DNA of 14,935 nucleotides, from assembly GCA_035506295.1 (NCBI GenBank), contig DATJPR010000118.1, forward strand, positions 1 to 14,935, read 5' to 3'. Positions 1 to 7,153 of this stretch are shown here, in pieces. The DNA is from DATJPR01 sp035506295. GTDB lineage: Bacteria > Bacteroidota > Ignavibacteria > UBA10030 > UBA6906. The notes below the pieces were generated by a model, which worked only from the letters and a program-made list of their open reading frames with translations, was not told the DNA's origin and made no database searches. The position numbers were made by a program, and so were the translations under genes. Every line of letters starts with the position of its first letter. The stretch's first letter is position 1.

Positions 1-815
1 TCGGCGTCAAGAGCTACAAACCCTACAACTCGTTGGGAGAGGACTATCTCCAGAACTATCTCGGAATGGCCGGGATTCCGATGGACATTGTTCCGGAGTT
101 CCCCGGCGATTCCCGAATGGTTCTCCTGACCGAGTCGGCGAAAGATGATCCCGGGATCGTCGAGAAGATCAAGGGTCAGCTGATGGCCGGCAAGAACGTC
201 ATGATTACCTCAGGACTTCTCAAGGCGTTGCAGGGGAAGGGGATTGAAGACATCGTGGAGCTTCGCTCTTCAGATCAAAAAGTCCTCGGAAGAGAATTCT
301 TTGTGGGCATGTTGGAGGACTGTCAGGCAGACAAAGATATCTTGCTGCCGCAGATTCACTTTCTTACCAACGATTCGTGGGAAGACATCTCGTGCATTGC
401 CTCGGGGAACGGCTATCCCGTTCTTCATCAAGCGCGTTATGCGAACGGCTCGCTCTTCGTGCTCACGGTCCCCGACAACTTCGGCGATCTTTATCATCTC
501 CCGGCCCCTGTCCTCAACAGGATACGATCCGTCTTGTCTCAGGACATGGACGTCAGGATTGAAGGGCCGGCGCAGATCTGTCTCTTCAACTATGACAACG
601 GCACGTTCATCGTGGAGTCGTTTCTTCCCGACAGCACTTCATTCAATATTGTCGTCCGCAAACAGGATGGCAAGTTGAAGAACGTGCTCACCGGGGATAT
701 TCTCTCCGGCACTCCCGGCGAATCCCGGCCGATCTGGGGCAGGGAGAAGAGCGAGATCACCACATTTCCCGTTGGGCTAAAGCCACACTCTTTCTTGGTG
801 TTTCGACTAGAGTAG
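1..815 (+). CDS. C-terminal part of an uncharacterised carbohydrate-locus protein (5' truncated)
   Basis: The reading frame is open from the left edge (first full codon at position 3) to the TAG at 813-815, giving about 270 residues; the true start lies outside the window. The first ~80 residues alternate hydrophobic strands and helices (MVLLTES, NVMITSGLL, GIEDIVEL) in a way that resembles a class I glutamine-amidotransferase-like or beta-galactosidase-trimerisation-like alpha/beta fold. The last ~80 residues (ICLFNYDNGTFIVESFL onward) look like a terminal beta-sandwich of the kind found at the end of glycoside hydrolases. I recall similar uncharacterised proteins in polysaccharide-utilisation regions of Bacteroidota, but cannot name a family or reaction. 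No catalytic motif is visible in this part. A glycosidase-related role is inferred from the fold impression and the GH78 gene downstream. The gap of about 300 bp to that gene, with a candidate promoter, suggests a separate transcription unit. Confidence 0.75.
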   Translation, partial: GVKSYKPYNSLGEDYLQNYLGMAGIPMDIVPEFPGDSRMVLLTESAKDDPGIVEKIKGQLMAGKNVMITSGLLKALQGKGIEDIVELRSSDQKVLGREFFVGMLEDCQADKDILLPQIHFLTNDSWEDISCIASGNGYPVLHQARYANGSLFVLTVPDNFGDLYHLPAPVLNRIRSVLSQDMDVRIEGPAQICLFNYDNGTFIVESFLPDSTSFNIVVRKQDGKLKNVLTGDILSGTPGESRPIWGREKSEITTFPVGLKPHSFLVFRLE

Positions 816-1111
816 AAAGCTGTTATGGATCGTGCGCTCCCTTACGAGCGAGAGCATTGGCTCATCGATCGCCGTTCACGTTGGGCCAAAACCCGATGAT
901 TATGGCGATCAGCAGGGTGGCTTATCGGGACGAGGATGAGGTCGCCCGGGTGACTCCCTTCATTGATTCTTCTCTTAATGCCCCCTATATTACACCCCAG
1001 TTGTTCTCACCGTTCGCCCTCGAGCGGACGCATCGATGACGCAAGTGGACGGCGGTCGGAAGCTTGCGTACGCTCTTCCCCGGTTCCGTGATTTCTTCGA
1101 GCAGGTCGCAG
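816..1111. other. Intergenic region upstream of the rhamnosidase gene
   Basis: These ~300 bases hold no convincing gene; the short open frames have no recognisable product and no ribosome-binding site. A small hairpin (CGCTC/GAGCG around 831-846) follows the upstream gene but has no T-run, so it is not called a terminator. A promoter-like pair at 963-991 is listed separately, and would give a leader of about 110 nt before the rhamnosidase start. Confidence 0.5.
963..991 (+). promoter_or_regulatory. Candidate promoter for the rhamnosidase operon
   Basis: TTGATT (963-968) lies 17 nt upstream of TATATT (986-991). Read as a sigma-70 site this matches 4/6 and 5/6 consensus bases at ideal spacing. 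Read as a Bacteroidota-type site it is TTG, 20 nt, then TAnnTT. The undecamer TTCATTGATTC around the upstream element recurs at 6930-6940 before the GH94 gene, where a TAnnTT element follows at identical spacing. The assignment is pattern-based only. Confidence 0.45.
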
Positions 1112-3496
1112 ATGACCCCACGAATGGCACTTCTGGCAGTGGTTGGCATGGCCACAACGGCAGCGTTTTCTTCTGGCGAGCACCATGCATTGCCCGCGAA
1201 GATCGAAGCCCGCTGGATCGCTCCCGCTGCCGGACGTGCCGAAGGAGTCGAGAGGCCTTGCCCCATCTTGCGATCATCGTTTCTTCTTGAAAGCGGCATT
1301 CGACAAGGCATCGTGCGGGTCATCGGCCTCGGCCATTTCGAGCTCTCTCTCAACGGGCAACGGGTGGGGAATTCGTTGATCGATCAACCATGGTCAGTGT
1401 ACAACAAGACCGTCTATGAACAAGATTTCGATATCAGCGCGCTCCTGAAGAAGGGGGAAAATGTTTTCGGGGTCATGCTGGGGAATTCTTTCTGGTGCGT
1501 CAGAAAGCCCGCCGATTCCTTGCGCTATGTGAAGACGGACGCCATGCCGGATTTTTCAGGGGGAGAGCAGTATCTTCTGAGGCTCAAAGCGCGCATCACC
1601 TTGAAGAACGGCGAAGAGTATGAAACTGTGAGTGATGAATCATGGAAGTGGCTCGAAGGCCCCCTGACGGCTTCGAATATCTATGGAGGCGAGGACTATG
1701 ACGCTCGTCGGCTTCCTCCGGGCTGGGATTCGCCGGGCTTCGATGACAAACTGTGGAAACCCGTACGCGTGGTCCCGGCTCCTCCCGGCGCGATCGAACG
1801 GTTCGAGGCTCCGCCCATCACTGCGCACGAACTCTTCAAACCCACGTCAGTGGTGTCATCAGGCACCGGTGAGTATACGTATGTCTTTCCCCAGAACTGC
1901 TCCGCGCTGCTGCGATTTACCGTTGAAGGTCAAACCGGCAGAACCATTCGGTTCAAACCATGTGAATACATGGATTCCACGGGACGGGTGAAGTTTACCT
2001 ACACATGGGGGACAGGCAAGGACATTTGGCACGATTATACGTTACGTGGGGGAGAGGCAGAGTCGCACCAGGTTCTGTTTTGCTATGTCGGGTGCCAGTA
2101 TGTCGGCGTAGCAGGGGCTGTTCCCGAGGGGAACCCGAACCCTGAAGGGCTTCCGGTGGTGCGATCTCTTGAGCTTGTTCACGTACGTGCGGATTGCCCC
2201 ATTGTGGGGAGTTTTTCCTGCTCGAGTGCCATGCAAAATCGCGCTCATCAGATCATCGATTGGTCCATACGATCGAACATGAGCTACGTTGCCACCGATT
2301 GTCCGCATCGCGAGAAGAACGGCTGGCTTGAACAGGATTGGCATATGGCGAGAGCGATCAGCTACGGCTACGATGTGCGGAGCTGGTACGAAAAGATCGC
2401 ACGCGACATCCGCGACGCACAATTGCCGGACGGCCACATCCCGACGAACTGTCCGAACTACCTTGTCGGCATCGGGCCGCACGGGTACTGGAACGAATCG
2501 CCGGAATGGGGGATCGCCGGCGTGATTGTGCCGTGGCACCTGTACGAATGGTATGCGGATACGGCTGCGCTGGCATCAAGCTATGAGAGCATGAAACGCT
2601 ACGTCGATTATCTGTCGCGCGGAGCGGAAGACGGGATCATCAAAAGCAATCTTGGGGACTGGTACGACTACGGCCACGGCAAAGGGGACGGACCTTCCCA
2701 ATGGACCCCCACAAGCCTGACCGCGACGGCGGTCTGGAAATTGGGCGCTTCGACGGTTGCGCAGGCAGCGCGCGTCCTCGGGCATGTCGAAGACATTAAA
2801 ACGTATGACGCCCTCGCATCACGGATTAAGGCGGATTTCCAACGCCGGTATTATGACCCTGTGCGGAAGTCTGTGCTGAATCATGGATCGTGTCAGGCAG
2901 CGAATTGCATAGCACTGTGCGCCGGGCTTGTTCCCGAAGAGGACCGTGCTGCGGTTCTCCAGGCAGTCGTCGACGATCTGGAGCGGAGAGGCTGGCAACA
3001 GACGGTCGGCGAGGTCACACAAGTGTTCCTTGTCCGCGCATTGGCGGAGGGGGGAAGGGGAGACGCCCTCCACAAGATCTATGCGAGGGAGAGCAGGGGG
3101 AGTTACGGCTACATGGTGCGTCAGGGACTCACGACGCTGCCGGAGAGCTGGGATGCAAAGCCGGGAACGGGGAATAGCATGAACCATTTCATGCTCGGGC
3201 ATCTGGTGGAGTGGCACTATGCCTATCTCGCCGGTATCCGTCAGCAACCGGGCAGTGTCGGTTGGCGGCGCATTCTGATCGCCCCTCAGCCCGGATCGAT
3301 CGACAGCACCGCAGCCTCGTTCAACGCTCCCACAGGGACCATAGCGGTCCGATGGCGGCAAGACCACGGAGCGTTTCATCTCACAGCGACAGTCCCCACG
3401 GGTGTCGAGGCGCTGGCTGTCCTCCCGGACGGACAGAGGGTTTCTCTCGGTTCCGGAACCACGACCTTGAACGCGAAAGTTCCCGTTCAGAACTGA
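1112..3496 (+). CDS. Exported GH78 family alpha-L-rhamnosidase
   Basis: This predicted glycosidase (794 aa) removes terminal alpha-L-rhamnose by an inverting mechanism. An N-terminal segment MTPRMALLAVVGMATTAAF looks like a signal peptide, so it probably acts outside the cytoplasm. The order matches GH78: an N-terminal beta-sandwich (about 69-133, with LSLNGQRVG and YEQDFDISALLKKGEN), a second beta-sandwich, an (alpha/alpha)6 catalytic barrel (about 365-700) and a C-terminal beta domain (about 710-794). The barrel has DCPHREKNGWLEQD at 396-409. By comparison with Bacillus RhaB, D396 and E401 correspond to the rhamnose-binding and general-acid positions, and E407 may replace the third acid. 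E678 in TTLPESWD fits the general-base position. The more usual WGDA of the barrel reads WGIA here. The start at 1112 was chosen over an in-frame TTG at 1064 because it puts the signal peptide at the N-terminus; its Shine-Dalgarno is weak. The product is followed 14 nt later by a beta-helix gene, so the two are probably co-transcribed. Confidence 0.92.
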   Translation: MTPRMALLAVVGMATTAAFSSGEHHALPAKIEARWIAPAAGRAEGVERPCPILRSSFLLESGIRQGIVRVIGLGHFELSLNGQRVGNSLIDQPWSVYNKTVYEQDFDISALLKKGENVFGVMLGNSFWCVRKPADSLRYVKTDAMPDFSGGEQYLLRLKARITLKNGEEYETVSDESWKWLEGPLTASNIYGGEDYDARRLPPGWDSPGFDDKLWKPVRVVPAPPGAIERFEAPPITAHELFKPTSVVSSGTGEYTYVFPQNCSALLRFTVEGQTGRTIRFKPCEYMDSTGRVKFTYTWGTGKDIWHDYTLRGGEAESHQVLFCYVGCQYVGVAGAVPEGNPNPEGLPVVRSLELVHVRADCPIVGSFSCSSAMQNRAHQIIDWSIRSNMSYVATDCPHREKNGWLEQDWHMARAISYGYDVRSWYEKIARDIRDAQLPDGHIPTNCPNYLVGIGPHGYWNESPEWGIAGVIVPWHLYEWYADTAALASSYESMKRYVDYLSRGAEDGIIKSNLGDWYDYGHGKGDGPSQWTPTSLTATAVWKLGASTVAQAARVLGHVEDIKTYDALASRIKADFQRRYYDPVRKSVLNHGSCQAANCIALCAGLVPEEDRAAVLQAVVDDLERRGWQQTVGEVTQVFLVRALAEGGRGDALHKIYARESRGSYGYMVRQGLTTLPESWDAKPGTGNSMNHFMLGHLVEWHYAYLAGIRQQPGSVGWRRILIAPQPGSIDSTAASFNAPTGTIAVRWRQDHGAFHLTATVPTGVEALAVLPDGQRVSLGSGTTTLNAKVPVQN

Positions 3497-3510
3497 TTAG
3501 GAGGCAGGAC

Positions 3511-5373
3511 ATGAGGCAAGCACTCACATTCGTTCTCTTTCTTCTGATCGCTCACGTTGCCTCCGCGAAGGAGTACCATGTTGCGGTGAACGGGAACGAC
3601 ACGAATGATGGGTCGTCATTGCGGCCGTTCAAAACCATTTCGGCCGCCGCGCGTGCTGCTGATCCAGGCGACACCATCACGGTCCATGCGGGCATCTACA
3701 GGGAACGTGTGAATCCCCCCCGGGGCGGTGAGTCGGACGCAAAAAGGATCCTCTACCGCGCAGCGCCCGGGGAGAAGGTGGAAATCACGGGGTCCGAAGT
3801 CGTGAAGAACTGGGTCAAGGTCCAGGACGATCTCTGGAAGCTCACGCTGCCCAATGCGTTTTTCGGTCAGTTCAATCCGTACTCGGACGAGATTCACGGC
3901 GATTGGTTCGACCCCATGGGCCGGAAGCACCACACCGGCGCGGTCTATCTCAATGGCGAGTGGCTGACAGAGGCCGCGACGCCCGCGGAGGTCATGTCGT
4001 CTCCCGGCGCGACCCCCCTCTGGTATGCGAAAGTGGATGACAAGGCAACGTCGATCTGGGCGCAATTCAAAGGGGTGAACCCGGACGACCAGACCGTAGA
4101 GATCAATGTTCGCCAGACGGTCTTTTATCCGGAGAAGACAGGCATCAATTACATTACCGTCCGTGGCTTCATTCTCCGCGATGCGGCGACCCCCTGGGCG
4201 CCGCCGACGGCGGAGCAGATTGGTCTGATCGGCCCTCACTGGAGCAGAGGATGGATCATCGAAAACAACGTGATCAGCCATTCGATCTGTTCCGGAATCT
4301 CGCTCGGAAAATACGGAGATCAGTTCGACAACACGTCGGCGAACACTGCGGAAGGGTATGTGAAGACGATCGATCGGGCGCTGGCGAACGGGTGGAACAA
4401 GGAAACGGTCGGCCATCACATCGTTCGCAACAACACGATCTTTGATTGCGAGCAGGCGGGGATCGTGGGAAGCCTGGGCGCGATCTTCAGCGATATCGTG
4501 AACAACGATATCTATGACATCTGGACCAAGCGCTTGTTCGGCGGCGCTGAGATGGCCGGGATCAAGCTTCATGGCGCGGTGGACGTCCTGATCAAGCACA
4601 ACCGTATCCGCAACGCGGGGAGAGGCCTGTGGCTTGACTGGATGGCGCAGGGTACGCGGGTCTCCGACAATCTGTTCTACAATAATTCGACGGATGATAT
4701 TCTCATGGAGGTCGACCACGGTCCGTATCTCATTGACAACAACCTCCTCATGTCTGCGTGCAGTATCCGCGACGTCTCGGAAGGGGGCGCCTTCGTCCAC
4801 AATCTTGTGGCGGGCGAAGTCGACGATACGCCTGACACAACACGATTGACGCCATATCTCCAGGCGCACTCGACATTGATTGCGGGGATGAGCAGGACCC
4901 AGGGAGGGGACGACCGCTACTACAACAACCTGTTCATCGCTCCGAACAATCCGTTGAAGAACACCGAGCACCCCCCGCGCTTTGCCGGGTACGGGCTCTG
5001 GGTGTATGACACGAGAGACAATCCCCTGCGTACCGGGGGAAATGCCTACTTCAACGGCGCCCGACCGCATAACCGGGAGTACGGGACTCCCGTGGTCTCC
5101 GACAACGATCCACATTTGGAATTGCTGGATGACGGCGAAAGCGTTTTTGTGCAGATGACCCTCGGGGACGCGATTCAGGGATACGCTACGGCTATTGTCA
5201 ACACGGAGCGATTGGGAAAGGCCAAGGTGTCTGGACTCGGCTACGAGAATCCCGATGGATCGCCGCTCAAGATCGACCGTGACTTCTTCGGCAACGCGCG
5301 GAACCCGGACAATCCTTCCGTTGGTCCGTTTTCCACCGCCGGTCCGGGCACAACACGGTTCCGTGTCTGGTAA
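3511..5373 (+). CDS. Exported right-handed beta-helix glycoside hydrolase, GH141-like
   Basis: The 620-residue product begins with a clear signal peptide (MRQALTFVLFLLIAHVASA, cleavage before KEYHVAVNG) and is probably periplasmic or extracellular. The N-terminal pattern GNDTNDGSSLRPFKTISAAA followed by GDTITVHAGIYRERVNPPRGG is typical of DUF1565/beta-helix carbohydrate enzymes. The middle (about 210-450) has repeated parallel-helix turns rich in N ladders (IIENNVISH, IVRNNTIFD, IVNNDIYD, VSDNLFYNN, LIDNNLL). The segment EVDHGPYLIDNN and the NPPRGG motif recall GH141, whose characterised members include the alpha-L-fucosidase BT1002 of the rhamnogalacturonan-II system, itself beside a GH78 enzyme. 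This family assignment is from memory; a polysaccharide lyase or another beta-helix hydrolase cannot be excluded. A strong AGGAGG (3499-3504) sits 6 nt before the ATG, which decides this start although the frame is open much further upstream. The gene follows the rhamnosidase by 14 nt and precedes the aldolase by 30 nt, which suggests one operon for deoxyhexose release. Confidence 0.8.
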   Translation: MRQALTFVLFLLIAHVASAKEYHVAVNGNDTNDGSSLRPFKTISAAARAADPGDTITVHAGIYRERVNPPRGGESDAKRILYRAAPGEKVEITGSEVVKNWVKVQDDLWKLTLPNAFFGQFNPYSDEIHGDWFDPMGRKHHTGAVYLNGEWLTEAATPAEVMSSPGATPLWYAKVDDKATSIWAQFKGVNPDDQTVEINVRQTVFYPEKTGINYITVRGFILRDAATPWAPPTAEQIGLIGPHWSRGWIIENNVISHSICSGISLGKYGDQFDNTSANTAEGYVKTIDRALANGWNKETVGHHIVRNNTIFDCEQAGIVGSLGAIFSDIVNNDIYDIWTKRLFGGAEMAGIKLHGAVDVLIKHNRIRNAGRGLWLDWMAQGTRVSDNLFYNNSTDDILMEVDHGPYLIDNNLLMSACSIRDVSEGGAFVHNLVAGEVDDTPDTTRLTPYLQAHSTLIAGMSRTQGGDDRYYNNLFIAPNNPLKNTEHPPRFAGYGLWVYDTRDNPLRTGGNAYFNGARPHNREYGTPVVSDNDPHLELLDDGESVFVQMTLGDAIQGYATAIVNTERLGKAKVSGLGYENPDGSPLKIDRDFFGNARNPDNPSVGPFSTAGPGTTRFRVW

Positions 5374-5403
5374 TTGTGGGTCAAGCACGAAGGAGCACCA
5401 TGG

Positions 5404-6231
5404 ATGGCAAATGAATCGGAGTTGAAGGATCAGATCGTCGAGATCGGCAGGCGCATCTGGATGAAAGGCTTCGTGGCCTCGAACGACGGGAACATCACGG
5501 TCAGGGTCAGCGACGACCAGGTGCTGACCACGCCCACCGGAGTCAGCAAGGGGTTCATGACGACAGACATGATCATCACGTGCGACCTCAGCGGGAAGGT
5601 GATTGCGGGGAACAAGGCCTACCGGCCATCAAGCGAGCTGAAAATGCACCTCGATGTGTACAAGGAACGTCCGGATGTCCGTTCGGTCGTGCACGCACAC
5701 CCGACGTACGCAACGAGTTTTGCCGTCGCCGGTATTCCGCTGAACAAGTGCGTTCTTCCTGAAGCGATCCTGGTCATGGGAGCGGTCCCGACTGCTCCGT
5801 ACGGTCTGCCGTCGACCATGGAGATCCCGGACCGCATTCGCCCCTTCCTCCAGGGATCGGACGTGATATTGCTGGCGAATCACGGCGCGATCACCATGGG
5901 CGACAGCCTGCTGAATGCCTATCACAAGATGGAAACGCTTGAACACACGGCAAGCATCGTCTGGAAGGCGATCCAACTGGGGAACGTTAATGTCCTTTCT
6001 GCGACCGAGCGCGATCGCCTCATGGCGCTCCGTGGTCAATACGGCCTGGTAGGTCGGATCTCACAATGCGATGCTACGCCGATGACGTTGGGCCCGAATC
6101 CCGTTTACTCGAAGGAAGCACTGGCGATCAGCGTTGATGAGAACAAGGTCAAGCGGATCGTCCGGAAAGTCGTCGCCAGGCAACAAAAGAGAGAACGTGC
6201 TGTCCCGACGCGCCGGCGTCAGAAACGCTGA
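5404..6231 (+). CDS. Class II (zinc) aldolase, L-fuculose/L-rhamnulose-1-phosphate aldolase type
   Basis: This cytoplasmic enzyme (275 aa) is predicted to cleave a 1-phosphorylated ketose such as L-fuculose-1-P or L-rhamnulose-1-P to DHAP and L-lactaldehyde. The class II aldolase/adducin pattern is complete: GNITVR near residue 30, the catalytic acid E78 in SSELKMH, and zinc ligands H97 and H99 in HAHPTYAT and H160 in ANHGAITMG. It is longer than E. coli FucA (about 215 aa). The extra C-terminus is a linker (about 217-245), then a predicted amphipathic basic helix at 246-261 (ENKVKRIVRKVVARQQ), then a very basic tail ending RRRQKR. Such a helix-after-linker resembles cargo-targeting peptides of bacterial microcompartments, where deoxysugar aldolases are known cargo. 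AAGGAG at 5390-5395 is 8 nt before the ATG at 5404; an out-of-frame ATG at 5400 stops quickly. Position after GH78 and GH141-like genes supports a role in rhamnose or fucose catabolism. Which sugar it uses is not decided by sequence alone. Confidence 0.92.
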   Translation: MANESELKDQIVEIGRRIWMKGFVASNDGNITVRVSDDQVLTTPTGVSKGFMTTDMIITCDLSGKVIAGNKAYRPSSELKMHLDVYKERPDVRSVVHAHPTYATSFAVAGIPLNKCVLPEAILVMGAVPTAPYGLPSTMEIPDRIRPFLQGSDVILLANHGAITMGDSLLNAYHKMETLEHTASIVWKAIQLGNVNVLSATERDRLMALRGQYGLVGRISQCDATPMTLGPNPVYSKEALAISVDENKVKRIVRKVVARQQKRERAVPTRRRQKR

Positions 6232-6281
6232 CAATCGCTGATGCCGGCAGTCTTCTGCACCTCATTCAATCGGAGGTTCCC

Positions 6282-6860
6282 ATGAAAAACCTCTTTGTGC
6301 AGCTCTGGAAGATTGCTCTTATCACAGTGATTGGCGTTGCAGGCAGCGTGACCGTGGGGTTGATGATGCACGGCGTCAACGTGTTCACGCCTTCGGGGGC
6401 GGATTTTGCCTATCTGGCGTTCGGCGCGAGCGGAGGGCTGATCTTCGCCATCTATCACGTTCGTGGACTCTCGAACACCATCACCGCAGCGGTGTGTGTC
6501 AGCGCCATTCAATTCATCGTCGCCAGCGTGTGGGTCCCGACGCTGAACGCCGTGGTCTGGTCGTTCGGCGTCAACCTGCCCGTCGTGTGGCTTGCGTTTC
6601 TCTTTGAACGGAAGCTCTCGACGTTCCATTGGGGGAAGTTCGCCGTGGTCGGACTCGTCTACGGCGCGATGTTTGTCCTCCTGACCCTTCTCGTCGGAGT
6701 TCTGCGCGGCACCGAATCGATGCCGGCGGTCCTCTTCCGGGAGAATTTCCTGGATGGATCGCTGATCGGGCTCGGAATGGGGCTTGGCGTGCAGGCGGCG
6801 GAGACGTTTATCCACTCCCTGGCTTCGCACCGGACACCCGTGCCGAGCGCCACAAAATAG
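6282..6860 (+). CDS. Six-helix integral membrane protein of unknown function
   Basis: I do not recognise this 192-residue protein. It appears to have six membrane segments, at about 10-30, 41-60, 64-88, 90-107, 118-140 and 158-176, with short loops and no large soluble domain. There are scattered small-residue motifs (GASGG, GLGMGLG) but no transporter or enzyme signature that I can identify. The lysine at residue 3 and FERK and HRTP segments suggest cytoplasmic ends by the positive-inside rule. GGAGG at 6272-6276 lies 5 nt before the ATG, so translation is well supported. It follows the aldolase by 50 nt and is followed by a hairpin that may terminate the operon, so it is probably the last gene of the deoxysugar transcription unit. 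A role in sugar uptake or membrane adaptation is possible but unsupported. Confidence 0.82.
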   Translation: MKNLFVQLWKIALITVIGVAGSVTVGLMMHGVNVFTPSGADFAYLAFGASGGLIFAIYHVRGLSNTITAAVCVSAIQFIVASVWVPTLNAVVWSFGVNLPVVWLAFLFERKLSTFHWGKFAVVGLVYGAMFVLLTLLVGVLRGTESMPAVLFRENFLDGSLIGLGMGLGVQAAETFIHSLASHRTPVPSATK

Positions 6861-6896
6861 AGCACGACCGGGGTCCGGCGACGAGGAGCTTCTTCT

Positions 6897-6930
6897 CCCC
6901 AAGACGCAATGCCTTGCGGGTGGGGCTTTT
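6897..6930 (+). terminator. Possible intrinsic terminator after the deoxysugar operon
   Basis: CGCAA (6905-6909) and TTGCG (6914-6918) pair around a TGCC loop, and CCCC (6897-6900) with GGGG (6922-6925) extends the stem across a small internal loop. CTTTT follows directly. The structure is imperfect and the T-run short, so this is a moderate call. It lies immediately before the candidate promoter of the next gene. Confidence 0.42.
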
Positions 6931-6932
6931 CA

Positions 6933-6963
6933 TTGATTCCCGTTCTGGCTTTTGCTAGCTTGT
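6933..6963 (+). promoter_or_regulatory. Candidate promoter for the GH94 phosphorylase gene
   Basis: TTG (6933-6935) and TAGCTTGT (6956-6963) are separated by 20 nt, and TG at 6953-6954 gives an extended -10. The upstream element lies in TTCATTGATTC, the same 11 bases found at the candidate promoter before the rhamnosidase gene. As a classical sigma-70 site the -10 is poor (3/6); as a Bacteroidota-type TAnnTT site it fits better. The implied leader is long, about 185 nt, with no gene seen in it. Confidence 0.35.
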
Positions 6964-7153
6964 TGTGCACGGAATTGCCAGCCGTTTCAGACATTTCTCA
7001 CGACGTCGCCTTTCGCCTTGCCCTTGCAGTGCCCTGGATGAACCGAACGAGGTCGACCGCTCTGCAGGCGCCAGAGTGTGTCCCTCCGGACGCGCAAGCA
7101 GCAGGTGACCGATCCATCAAATGTGCCGCCACACTTCCCGGGAGTCCTCGACC

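Noticed and set aside
831..846. Hairpin CGCTC/GAGCG after the first gene as a terminator
   Set aside because: Only a 5-bp stem and no T-run follows.
1012..1066. Hairpins in the rhamnosidase leader (GTTCGC/GCGGAC and GCAAG/CTTGC) as a riboswitch or attenuator
   Set aside because: Stems are short, one contains a G-U pair, and no known riboswitch core or T-run is present.
1064..1111. Longer rhamnosidase starting at an in-frame TTG
   Set aside because: It would add 16 residues before a well-formed signal peptide.
3211..3510. 100-residue N-terminal extension of the beta-helix protein
   Set aside because: It overlaps the rhamnosidase coding region, and the AGGAGG plus signal peptide fix the start at 3511.
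3616..5388. A 590-codon open frame on the minus strand opposite the beta-helix gene
   Set aside because: It is an antisense shadow of a gene with signal peptide, strong ribosome-binding site and family motifs; its translation has no recognisable domain.
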